Notes under the pieces: model-generated
Database searches by the model: none
What the model was told of the DNA's origin: nothing
What the model saw: the letters and a program-made list of their open reading frames with translations, nothing else
In this document: in pieces, positions 22,863 through 30,001 of the stretch
Position numbering within the stretch: the stretch's first letter is position 1
Layout: each line of letters opens with the position of its first letter
From: an uncultured Pseudomonadota bacterium
Lineage (GTDB): Bacteria > Bdellovibrionota_B > Oligoflexia > Oligoflexales > Bog-1112
Length of the DNA: 30,001 bases
Reading direction: 5' to 3'
Assembly: GCA_937896265.1 (NCBI GenBank)
Contig: CALBMD010000339.1
Location: 1-30,001, forward strand
Position numbers and translations under genes: made by a program

Positions 22863-24068
22863 AAGGCGTTGATCAATTTGATCTAGAAATTCTTTAGTGC
22901 TCAAATAATCTGTTGGTTTTAGTTTACTGCCATGGATGCAAAGGGCTAAGTCTTTAGTCATATGACCAGATTCAATAGTTTCAATACAAGTACGTTCTAA
23001 ATCTGAAGCCCATTTTTGCAACTCGACATTGCCATCGAGTTTGCCGCGATGACTTAATCCTTGCGTCCAGGCAAAAATGCTTGCTACTGGGTTTGTTGAG
23101 GTCTTTTTACCTTGCAGATGCTCGCGGTAGTGGCGGGTTACCGTCCCATGAGCGGCTTCTGTTTCGACTGTTTTACCATCTGGGCATACTAAGATTGATG
23201 TCATAAGACCTAGGCTGCCAAAACCTTGAGCAACAGTATCAGATTGCACATCGCCATCATAATTTTTACATGCCCAAACAATGGCGCCATCCATTTTTAG
23301 GACAGAAGCTACCATATCATCAATGAGGCGATGTTCATAACTGATGCCTTTGTCAGCAAAAGATTTTTGATATTCACTTTCAAAAACTTCCTGGAAAATA
23401 TCTTTAAAAACACCATCATATGTTTTTAAGATGGTGTTTTTTGTAGATAAATACAAAGGAAATCCAACACTAAGAGCATATTCCATGCAAGAGCGTGCAA
23501 AACCATAGATTGATTCATGGGTGTTATACATAGCAAGGCCAATTCCTGGGCCTTTAAAGTCATTAACAGGCCATTCTTGCTTACCTTCTGCTCCTTCATA
23601 GACAAGCTTCAGTTGGCCTGGTCCTTTGACTTTGATATCGACGCATTTATATTGATCAGCATGGGCATGGCGGCCAATAACAATTGGTTTTTTCCAGTTC
23701 GGTACTAGCCTTGGAATATTGTTGCAGATGATTGGTGAACGAAAAACAGTTCCCCCTAAATGATTTCGGATAGTGCCGTTGGGGCTTTTCCACATTTTCT
23801 TAAGGTTAAATTCTTCCACTCGTTTTTCATCTGGAGTAATTGTTGCGCATTTAATGCCTATGTGATGCTCGGAAATAGCTTTTGCTGCATCAAGAGTAAC
23901 CTGATCATTTGTGCGGTCACGATTTTCGATGCCTAGATCAAAATAAAGGAGGTTTATGTCTAAGTAAGGAGAGATAAATTTAGATTTAATATCTTCCCAT
24001 ATAATGCGTGTCATCTCATCGCCGTCAAGTTCAACTACTGGATTCTTAACTTTAATCTTCTTCACCAT
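22848..24068 (-). CDS. icd: NADP-dependent isocitrate dehydrogenase, eukaryotic/alphaproteobacterial type
   Basis: A TCA-cycle enzyme that oxidatively decarboxylates isocitrate to 2-oxoglutarate with NADP. At 406 residues it belongs to the homodimeric eukaryote-like subfamily rather than the E. coli Icd type. Substrate residues are visible: SPNGTIRN (95-102, with Arg101), FR (Arg110) and IGRHAHADQY with Arg133, which corresponds to human IDH1 Arg132. The metal ligands sit in DDMVA and in KNYDGDVQSD. The NADP-binding loop HGTVTRHY is followed by TSTNPVASIFAW, almost identical in pattern to human IDH1. The ATG at 24068 has AGAGAGA upstream. The gene stands alone on the minus strand. Confidence 0.95.
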   Translation of the reverse strand: MVKKIKVKNPVVELDGDEMTRIIWEDIKSKFISPYLDINLLYFDLGIENRDRTNDQVTLDAAKAISEHHIGIKCATITPDEKRVEEFNLKKMWKSPNGTIRNHLGGTVFRSPIICNNIPRLVPNWKKPIVIGRHAHADQYKCVDIKVKGPGQLKLVYEGAEGKQEWPVNDFKGPGIGLAMYNTHESIYGFARSCMEYALSVGFPLYLSTKNTILKTYDGVFKDIFQEVFESEYQKSFADKGISYEHRLIDDMVASVLKMDGAIVWACKNYDGDVQSDTVAQGFGSLGLMTSILVCPDGKTVETEAAHGTVTRHYREHLQGKKTSTNPVASIFAWTQGLSHRGKLDGNVELQKWASDLERTCIETIESGHMTKDLALCIHGSKLKPTDYLSTKEFLDQIDQRLRAKY

Positions 24069-24146
24069 TTGGAATCTCTCTTTTTGCCATCAGGTTGCTG
24101 TTCTAGGTCATAGTAGTCATTTTGATCATTCTGGTCTAGGCAAGTT

Positions 24147-24177
24147 TTGCCAACTATCCCATCATGAAAGGTATAGT
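24147..24177 (+). promoter_or_regulatory. Possible promoter of the TolQ/ExbD operon
   Basis: TTGCCA (24147-24152) and TATAGT (24172-24177) are separated by 19 bp. TTGCC also forms a small inverted repeat with GGCAA just upstream (24139-24143). The long spacer makes this tentative. Confidence 0.35.
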
Positions 24178-24235
24178 ATATTTTATTTATCATTCAAGGA
24201 AGAATAGTCATCGCTCTTAGCTTGGAGGTTGGTAA

Positions 24236-24904
24236 ATGGGCCTATTTGACACGTTAGTGGAAGTATTTCACAGGGGTGGCCTCCTGGTGATGAGCTGTAT
24301 TAGTTTTGTTTTTTTTATAGCCATTACCATCATCGTCGAGAGAATTTACCGTTATTGGTTGCAATACGATTTAGTAAATAGTTCGGGATTTATGGCCGCT
24401 ATTCAAAAGATGGTCATGAATAACTCAATTGAAAATGCTATCCGTCTATGTAAGAAGGCACGTCCAAAGCTTTTGCCATATGTTCTCTCAGAGGGGTTAA
24501 AAAGAGCTAATGATACTTCTGAAGAGATTGAGAATGCTATGACTGCAGCTTCACTTTCGGTGCTTCCCAAAGTGACTCGCACAGTATCTTTGCTTGGTAC
24601 TACTGCTAACGTTGCAACACTACTTGGTCTTTTAGGTACTATTTTTGGCTTGATAAAATCTTTTGGTGCAGCTGCTTCAGCAACCGGAGCTGAAAAACAA
24701 ACACTATTAGCAGAAGGTATATCAGAAGCTCTTACCGCCACCTCGTTTGGCCTGGGTACAGCTCTTTTGTGTTTATTGTGCCATGGGATTTTAATGGCAA
24801 AACAGCAGGCTATTGTTGGTGATATTAACCAAAATGTCGCAAAGCTTACAGATCTACTTTACACAAGAAAGATGAAAATCAAGGGATATTCGGCAAAAAA
24901 TTAA
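24236..24904 (+). CDS. TolQ/ExbB/MotA-family proton channel subunit, AglR-like
   Basis: An inner-membrane stator subunit with three membrane helices: residues 16-36, then about 118-140 and 155-185, the latter two holding the family signature. VSLLGTTANVATLLGLLGTIFGLIKSF and EGISEALTATSFGLGTALLC are the TolQ/ExbB pore helices. With an ExbD-type partner it would couple proton flow to mechanical work on envelope proteins. GGAGG at 24222-24226 drives the ATG. It leads an operon with two ExbD-like genes, the same one-plus-two set as AglR/AglQ/AglS in myxobacterial gliding. The absence of tolA, tolB and pal nearby argues against a Tol-Pal locus. Confidence 0.88.
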   Translation: MGLFDTLVEVFHRGGLLVMSCISFVFFIAITIIVERIYRYWLQYDLVNSSGFMAAIQKMVMNNSIENAIRLCKKARPKLLPYVLSEGLKRANDTSEEIENAMTAASLSVLPKVTRTVSLLGTTANVATLLGLLGTIFGLIKSFGAAASATGAEKQTLLAEGISEALTATSFGLGTALLCLLCHGILMAKQQAIVGDINQNVAKLTDLLYTRKMKIKGYSAKN

Positions 24905-24913
24905 GAGGTTCTT

Positions 24914-25459
24914 TTGAAAAAGCAAAGAAAAATAATAGATGTTGGTGGTTCATCTTCGGTTGAGCTCAATGTGATGCCGTTTATCGATATTTTTTCATTG
25001 CTCTGTACATTTTTGTTGTTTAGCGCTGTCTTTATATCCATAGGTATCTTAGAAGTGCAAGTACCTTTTTTAACTAATGCAGCCCCGCCTCCAGAGAAAA
25101 AAGTTCCCAAAAGGGAGCTTGTTGTCAATATTCATTTGGCAAAAGATAAAGTAACTCTAAACAGCAATTTTTCTCAGCCACCAGAAAACAAGCAAAAAGA
25201 AGATTTCCCGACAGATAAAAAGGGACTTCAGGATTTCCATGAGGCTTTGGTTCGCCTAAAAAATGATAATGTTGATGCTGATTCAGCAACGCTTATGGTT
25301 GATGATGATGTCGTTTATCAGTTAATGATTTCTACATTGGATGAGATCAAGTTGATTGTTGCAAAAGATAAAGTAGAAAACTCATCTGGGGAAAAAGCTC
25401 TTGGAAAAAGAGTTCCAGGACTTTTTCCAAAAGTAGTTATCGGCAATGTACTGCTTTAG
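24914..25459 (+). CDS. ExbD/TolR-family protein 1, AglQ/AglS-like
   Basis: A 181-residue inner-membrane protein with one N-terminal membrane helix and a periplasmic domain. The helix is preceded by ELNVMPFIDIF, in which Asp25 is the expected proton-carrying residue. The periplasmic part has a Pro/Lys linker (PPPEKKVPKREL) and the strand pattern of TolR. Translation starts at TTG 24914 with AGAGG at 24904-24908, 9 nt after the upstream stop. It would form a channel with the TolQ-like subunit, together with the second ExbD-like protein. Confidence 0.85.
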   Translation: MKKQRKIIDVGGSSSVELNVMPFIDIFSLLCTFLLFSAVFISIGILEVQVPFLTNAAPPPEKKVPKRELVVNIHLAKDKVTLNSNFSQPPENKQKEDFPTDKKGLQDFHEALVRLKNDNVDADSATLMVDDDVVYQLMISTLDEIKLIVAKDKVENSSGEKALGKRVPGLFPKVVIGNVLL

Positions 25460-25479
25460 ATTGACGGAAGGATAGACAC

Positions 25480-25962
25480 GTGGCCAGCGTAGCCTCAAAT
25501 AACGGCGATCAAATTGAGCTAAATATCATGCCTATGCTAGATATTTTTAGCATTTTGATCTTATTTCTTCTTATGAGTTTTTCAACTGATCCTGTGAATC
25601 ATGATGTCAGTAAAGGTCTAGAACTTGCGGAATCTGATACTGTTCAATCGCTCGATGAGATTCCAGTGTTAATCTTGACTAAAAATGAACTGCTTGTGAA
25701 TGACAAGAAGATCTTGGATATTGCAGGTGATGATGTTGATGCAGCTGAGCTTTCACAAGGAGCTATTTCAAAAGTTTATCAGGAGCTTTTGAAGGTAGCT
25801 GAGGTAAATAAACGCTTTACTAAAGACAAAAGCAAGCCTGGTCAATTGACCATGGAGATTGACAAAAAATATAGTTTTAAAATCATTAGGCGGTTGATGC
25901 TTTCCGCACAACAAGCGGAATTTGTCAGTTTTAAGTTGATGGTCGCTAAGTCGCAGAGTTAA
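25480..25962 (+). CDS. ExbD/TolR-family protein 2, AglQ/AglS-like
   Basis: A 160-residue paralogue of the previous gene. ELNIMPMLDIFSILILFLLMSF holds the single membrane helix with the proton-relay Asp21. The periplasmic domain shows VLILTKNELLVNDKKIL and ends with FVSFKLMVAK. GTG 25480 has GGAAGGA at 25466-25472. Two ExbD-like proteins per TolQ-like protein points to an Agl-type motor rather than ExbBD or TolQR, which usually have one. Confidence 0.85.
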   Translation: MASVASNNGDQIELNIMPMLDIFSILILFLLMSFSTDPVNHDVSKGLELAESDTVQSLDEIPVLILTKNELLVNDKKILDIAGDDVDAAELSQGAISKVYQELLKVAEVNKRFTKDKSKPGQLTMEIDKKYSFKIIRRLMLSAQQAEFVSFKLMVAKSQS

Positions 25963-25966
25963 TGCC

Positions 25967-26698
25967 ATGACAAAAAGATTTATTAAACTATTCTTGACGA
26001 TCTTGCTCCTTGGAGCATCTTGGAATTCATTCTGCGCAGAAGAAGATGATGAATTTAAAGAGTTTGAGATTCGAGTTATTAGGCCTCGATATTTTGATAA
26101 GAGATATCGACTTGAAATAGGATTGGGACCTGCCGTTATCACCAATCAAAGCTTTATATATACTTATATGATGTCAGGAGTGCTTGCTTTTCATTTTTCT
26201 GATAGCTGGGCTATTGAAGGTGATTATTCTTATGGCTTATCTATTGATAAAATAGAAAAAAAGCATCTTGATGGTGACTTTAACATTAAAACAGAAGTCA
26301 CTCGCACCCGCTCTTTAGCTGAAGTTGGCCTACTTTGGACGCCTATCTATGGCAAGTTTCAAGCTGAAAGTGGCTATTTGTTTTATTCAGATACGTACTT
26401 CTCTGTTGGAGGTGGTAAAACAGAGCTTTTATATAAATATGATCATTGTGAAGCAACCGCTAATTCAAGTCCAACAGCCCGTAGTCCTGATACTCCTGCT
26501 ATGTATTCTTACCCAAGCGTCTATTTGGGGGCTGGGCAGCGATTTTTTGTCAGCAAAAATTCCAGTTTGAAATGGGATTTAAGGGTTAATAATATCATTC
26601 GAAACGCTAGTGATGGGTCATGCTCAACTGATGCTGCCCCTTCAACTGAGAATGTGACGAACGTTGTTGTAAAAATGGGGTATTCATACTTTCTTTGA
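25967..26698 (+). CDS. Outer-membrane beta-barrel protein
   Basis: A 243-residue exported protein with a signal peptide (MTKRFIKLFLTILLLGASWNSFCAEE). It starts with EFEIRVIRPRYFDKRYRLEIGLGPAVI, a pattern I associate with a barrel family seen in myxobacteria and Bdellovibrio relatives. Alternating amphipathic strands follow (AFHFSDSWAIEGDYSYGL; LAEVGLLWTPIYGKF; YSYPSVYLGAGQRFFV). The end, VVVKMGYSYFL, places aromatics at the C-terminal strand as BAM substrates do. It begins 4 nt after the ExbD stop, so it is translationally linked. It could be the outer-membrane part of the motor-driven complex. Confidence 0.82.
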   Translation: MTKRFIKLFLTILLLGASWNSFCAEEDDEFKEFEIRVIRPRYFDKRYRLEIGLGPAVITNQSFIYTYMMSGVLAFHFSDSWAIEGDYSYGLSIDKIEKKHLDGDFNIKTEVTRTRSLAEVGLLWTPIYGKFQAESGYLFYSDTYFSVGGGKTELLYKYDHCEATANSSPTARSPDTPAMYSYPSVYLGAGQRFFVSKNSSLKWDLRVNNIIRNASDGSCSTDAAPSTENVTNVVVKMGYSYFL

Positions 26699-26710
26699 AT
26701 GGTGTAGGCT

Positions 26711-28222
26711 GTGAATAAGATCTATCGTAAATCTATAGCTGCTAGCGCTTTGGTTTTGATTAGCTTCTCGTCTTCTGGCTTAGCGCCAAAAGGCAGTGGA
26801 CCTAGCGCTAAAGCTATTTATCAGAGCGGATCAGATACTGTCCTACAGAAGCTTTTTAAAATGGCAAAATCTGGGGTTGACCAAGAAGCAGTCTATTACC
26901 TAGCCAAAACATTAGACCGCCAAGAGCTGAGAATGATGGCGGCTATCTATTTTCGAGATTTAATTAGACAAGGCCCTAGCGGTAAATTCTTTAATGATGC
27001 AATTAAAGGATTGTCCAATATTGATCAGGATATACGCTTAAATACAAGTTTTTTAGGATCAACTTTCCGCGCGAAAATTGATGAAAAAAAGCTGCTTAAG
27101 GAAAGCAGAAGCATTTACGCCTATGTCAAAGCAGAAGAGAGTTTTCGTCTGCAAAAATTCAAAGAAGCTATGTCTTATTTCTCTCAAGTATCTCAAAGCG
27201 ATGCTAGGTACAATGAAGCTTTATTCATGCAAGCTGTGATCATCAATGCTTTAGGCCAAAAAAACAAAGCTATTGAGCTTTTTAGAAAAGTTGCTGATTT
27301 GGCTTCACCAAAGAGTCGTATGCTTGATCAAGCAAATCTCAATATTGCGCGCATTAATTACGAAAAAAGAGACTTTGAAGAATCTATTGCTTATTATGCC
27401 AAGATTTCTCGTAACTCACCATTTTGGTTGACAGCAATTTTTGAATCATCTTGGGATTTTTTAGTCAATGCTAAGCCAAATAATACTTTGGGTAACATTC
27501 ATACTCTTCACTCACCTTTTTTTGCTCATCGATTCTTCCCAGAAAGCTATATTCTTGAAGCAATTTCTTATCTTCGTCTTTGCCGTTACGAAAAAGTAAA
27601 AGAAGCTATGAATAATTTCAAAGATCGATATGTGCCAATCATGAATGACCTTAAAAATATTTTGCAAAATAACCTTGATGATAAGTCAGAGTTTTTGAAA
27701 ATAGTGGTTGAGTTTGATAATAGAATCCCGAATAAGCATCATCTTTCTGACCCAATTATTCATATTTTGAGCCAGACTGATCTTTATCGTGATAACAAAA
27801 AGATTAGCGAAATTATTACCGAAGAGATTGCTTATATTCGAGAAAGATATAAAAACAATGGAAGTTTTAGCAGCGATCTTATTCGTGTTGCTAGCAGTGA
27901 AAGAAAAACACTTGAACAAGAGCTTGCCCGTAAACTTTATCGTGAAGGAACAAGTTATTCTGATTATCTCGTGGATCTGTATGACCAAACAAAGCTTATA
28001 ACTGCTGAATTGATGCTTGGTAAAGTAGATGCTCTCCGCTCAAAATTAAAGATCGACTCTTCTAAGAAGCGTTCGAACTTTATAGGCGGCTTGCAACCTT
28101 TAGTTATTGGGCAAAAGCTTGAGTATTGGCCATTTGAAGCTGGTAAGGAAGGTAAAAAAGGAGAGTACTGGCAAGATGAGCTTGGTGGCTATGTCTATAA
28201 CATTGAGAGTAAATGTAGTTAG
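26711..28222 (+). CDS. Periplasmic TPR-repeat protein 1 of the motor operon
   Basis: A 503-residue exported protein with a signal peptide in the first 25 residues (ALVLISFSSSGLA). Helical tetratricopeptide-like repeats run through residues about 130-260: AYVKAEESFRLQKFKEAMSYFSQV, ALFMQAVIINALGQKNKAIELFRKV and ANLNIARINYEKRDFEESIAYYAKI. The region around SPFFAHRFFPESYILEAISYLRLCRYEKVKEAM is distinctive. The C-terminal third is helical and ends in a tryptophan-rich WPFEAGKEGKKGEYWQDELGGYVY. GTG 26711 is 12 nt after the previous stop. TPR proteins of this size are part of Glt complexes; the exact counterpart cannot be named. Confidence 0.8.
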   Translation: MNKIYRKSIAASALVLISFSSSGLAPKGSGPSAKAIYQSGSDTVLQKLFKMAKSGVDQEAVYYLAKTLDRQELRMMAAIYFRDLIRQGPSGKFFNDAIKGLSNIDQDIRLNTSFLGSTFRAKIDEKKLLKESRSIYAYVKAEESFRLQKFKEAMSYFSQVSQSDARYNEALFMQAVIINALGQKNKAIELFRKVADLASPKSRMLDQANLNIARINYEKRDFEESIAYYAKISRNSPFWLTAIFESSWDFLVNAKPNNTLGNIHTLHSPFFAHRFFPESYILEAISYLRLCRYEKVKEAMNNFKDRYVPIMNDLKNILQNNLDDKSEFLKIVVEFDNRIPNKHHLSDPIIHILSQTDLYRDNKKISEIITEEIAYIRERYKNNGSFSSDLIRVASSERKTLEQELARKLYREGTSYSDYLVDLYDQTKLITAELMLGKVDALRSKLKIDSSKKRSNFIGGLQPLVIGQKLEYWPFEAGKEGKKGEYWQDELGGYVYNIESKCS

Positions 28223-28224
28223 CT

Positions 28225-30001
28225 ATGACTAGGAAACCAAAAAAGTTTTGCAGAAGTTTAGTTGTGATTTATCTCTGCTTACCTTCATCTGTTCTGATTG
28301 CTCGTACCCAATCAGAAAGAGCGCAGGTTAATGTCGAAAAGATCGAAAGACAAAAGCCTCAAACGAAAGACAAAGCAGCTGAATCAGTAAGTAAAGCGGA
28401 GATGTTAGGCTCTCTTGAGTCAGAGCTGATTCAAAATATTGACCAATCTCTTCAGTATTTAAATGAAACTGTAAAAACTCTCCCTCGTGGTTCGAAATCT
28501 CGTTATGCTATGTTTGATCGCATTATTAATCTTTCGCTAGAGCAAGCAGCTTATGTAACGAATGAAGAGCATAAGAAGTATGCTCAAGCTTGGGATGCAT
28601 GGAATAAAGGCGGTCGAAAAGGTAAAGAGCCAAAAGTAGATAATAAAGTTTCTGACCGTTACTGGACGCAGATTTATACATTGGCAATGAAACTTAAACA
28701 AGAGTTTGCGACTTTTCCAGGCGTTGAAGCTCTTTATTTTGACGGAATTCTTGCTTTGCAGTTTCTAGGAAGAAATGAAGAAGCCGTTCAGGAACTCAAA
28801 CACATCATTGCAACTTATAAGAAATCCGCAGTCATTGGAGAAGCGCATTTTGCTCTAGGTGAGTACTACTTTGATAAGCATGATTTTAAAAAGGCGCAGG
28901 AAGAATTTTTTGCAGCTGGCCGCTATACCACCTCCAAACGATACGGTTGGACTTTATTCAAAATTGCATGGTGCTATTTCAACTTGGCTCAATATCGAAG
29001 CGCTATTCAATACTGGAAAAAAACGATCGATTATTCAGAAAATCAAGGTGGTGAGAATGCTAAGCGCCTCAAAGATGAAGCTATGCGTGATATGGTTTAT
29101 GCTTTTGCTGAATTAGGGCAAGTTTCTGAAGCAATCGAGTACTACAAGCATAACGGTGGCGAAAGTTTTATCCCCGATCTTTTGCGTTTGATGGGTCAAA
29201 CGTATGCTGAACAAGGTCGTTTTGGTAAAGCATTAGCTGTTTGGGATTTATTTGCAAAAAACTATCCGAATCATCTTAATATTGTTGAGGCCTATGTTGA
29301 GAGAGCTTCTCTTAGTCATGAGCTTGGTCAATATTCAAAAATTTGGGGAAATCTCAAAAATCTCTTTCGTGTTACAAGAAAAGATAGTTCTTGGGCTGCT
29401 GGCAAAACACCTGAGCAGCTTCAGGCAGCTCAGGTTAGGACTGAGAGGCTACTAGCTTATTATCCTAAAATCCTTCATAAGGAAGGGCAAAAGCAAAATA
29501 GTAAGACTATCCTCAAAGAGGCTACTGTCGGGTATACTTTATTCTTAGCTTCTTACCCAAATTCAATACAAGATGTTGAAATTAAAGAATATATGGCTGA
29601 CATTGCATACTTCAATGAGGAGTATCGATTAGCTGGTGAGTATTATTTTGAGATTGTGCAGCTAGGGAAAGATAAAGCGGTCATTTACGACCAAAATGGC
29701 AAAGTTAAAGAAAATATCCACGCCAGATCAGCAAAAAATATGCTTGATTCTTTTAATAAAGATTTTACACCAGAGTTAACAGCACTGATTAAAATAAAAC
29801 CAGATCTTAAAGGTCGGCCAAAAGCACTAAGTCAAGCAGCAAAGAATTTCATTCGATCTTGCAACATCTATATAAAGAACTATCCAGACGATAGTAAAAC
29901 AAAAAAGAACTGTGAGATTTTTACTGGCGAAATCTACTATCGTAATCAACATAAAAAAGCGGCTCTACGTTATCTTTGGACTATTGCAACAAAATACTCT
30001 G
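28225..30001 (+). CDS. Periplasmic TPR-repeat protein 2 of the motor operon (3' end outside window)
   Basis: The open frame begins at ATG 28225, 2 nt after the previous stop, and runs without a stop past the right edge, giving at least 592 residues. A signal peptide (CRSLVVIYLCLPSSVLIA) is followed by a Lys/Glu-rich linker and many TPR units: ALYFDGILALQFLGRNEEAVQEL, HFALGEYYFDKHDFKKAQEEF, TLFKIAWCYFNLAQYRSAIQYW, DMVYAFAELGQVSEAIEYY, MGQTYAEQGRFGKALAVW and EYMADIAYFNEEYRLAGEYYF. This layout is like the large TPR proteins (AglT/GltE type) of Deltaproteobacteria. It would scaffold the periplasmic side of the complex. More genes of the operon probably follow. Confidence 0.85.
   Translation, partial: MTRKPKKFCRSLVVIYLCLPSSVLIARTQSERAQVNVEKIERQKPQTKDKAAESVSKAEMLGSLESELIQNIDQSLQYLNETVKTLPRGSKSRYAMFDRIINLSLEQAAYVTNEEHKKYAQAWDAWNKGGRKGKEPKVDNKVSDRYWTQIYTLAMKLKQEFATFPGVEALYFDGILALQFLGRNEEAVQELKHIIATYKKSAVIGEAHFALGEYYFDKHDFKKAQEEFFAAGRYTTSKRYGWTLFKIAWCYFNLAQYRSAIQYWKKTIDYSENQGGENAKRLKDEAMRDMVYAFAELGQVSEAIEYYKHNGGESFIPDLLRLMGQTYAEQGRFGKALAVWDLFAKNYPNHLNIVEAYVERASLSHELGQYSKIWGNLKNLFRVTRKDSSWAAGKTPEQLQAAQVRTERLLAYYPKILHKEGQKQNSKTILKEATVGYTLFLASYPNSIQDVEIKEYMADIAYFNEEYRLAGEYYFEIVQLGKDKAVIYDQNGKVKENIHARSAKNMLDSFNKDFTPELTALIKIKPDLKGRPKALSQAAKNFIRSCNIYIKNYPDDSKTKKNCEIFTGEIYYRNQHKKAALRYLWTIATKYS

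Noticed and set aside
24403..24741. Minus-strand frame opposite the TolQ-like gene
   Set aside because: It is a codon-usage shadow of the conserved TolQ helices, without a ribosome binding site.
24236..25962. A Tol-Pal or TonB-ExbBD locus
   Set aside because: Two ExbD-like genes follow one TolQ-like gene, and no tolA, tolB, pal or tonB is near; TPR and barrel genes follow instead.
1..30001. tRNA or rRNA genes
   Set aside because: No cloverleaf-like stretches with TTCGAAT-type T-arms or conserved rRNA segments were noticed on either strand by eye; a tRNAscan run would settle it.

Overview
The window comes from an AT-rich Gram-negative bacterium. It carries lpxD (lipid A synthesis), an outer-membrane beta-barrel protein, a periplasmic azurin and TolQ/ExbD-type motor proteins. 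The motor layout at the right end (one TolQ-like protein, two ExbD-like proteins, a beta-barrel and two TPR proteins) resembles the Agl/Glt systems of myxobacteria and Bdellovibrio relatives. Several proteins look eukaryote-like: a CMGC-type protein kinase, a secreted RING-IBR-RING protein, a plant-type MTA nucleosidase and a eukaryotic-type NADP isocitrate dehydrogenase. This suggests a host-associated or predatory member of the Bdellovibrionota/Myxococcota, but that placement is inference. No tRNA, rRNA, CRISPR array or prophage was seen.

Layout. 1-3.0 kb: a eukaryotic-like kinase with a broken or missing N-lobe, convergent with a large secreted protein that has a possible caspase-like His/Cys pair. 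3.2-5.2 kb: a YchJ (SEC-C) / YkgJ cysteine-cluster pair, then an MTA/SAH nucleosidase. 5.3-7.2 kb: a secreted unknown and two small convergent unknowns. 7.5-8.7 kb: an MFS transporter. 8.9-10.9 kb: a REP-associated tyrosine transposase (RAYT) convergent with the RING-IBR-RING protein. 11-15 kb: a DUF2079 membrane protein, lpxD, azurin, and a signal-peptide protein with a DUF5683-like membrane region. 15-19 kb, minus strand: recD2 followed by a PMT/ArnT-like glycosyltransferase. 19.2-24 kb: hpf with a strong terminator, an iron-type ABC transporter (ATPase plus fused permease), a small thioredoxin-like protein and icd. 24.2-30 kb: the motor/beta-barrel/TPR operon, which runs off the right edge.

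The main hidden signal is a dispersed family of short palindromic repeats with half-site CTAAGGTGGGTGTCCT (reverse complement AGGACACCCACCTTAG). I count 13 half-sites. Some form perfect 12-14 bp stem hairpins between genes. Six lie inside two adjacent genes (the glycosyltransferase and recD2) and are translated in frame as extra linker peptide, as Rickettsia palindromic elements are. Three intergenic copies directly abut a perfect 13-15 bp tandem duplication of unrelated sequence. A RAYT gene sits 105 bp from one copy and is the natural candidate for the mobilising enzyme.

The second main signal is the RING-IBR-RING protein. Its Zn-ligand spacing and catalytic Cys-x-His follow the RING2 of Parkin-type E3 ubiquitin ligases, and it has a Sec signal peptide, so it may be a secreted effector acting on host ubiquitin.
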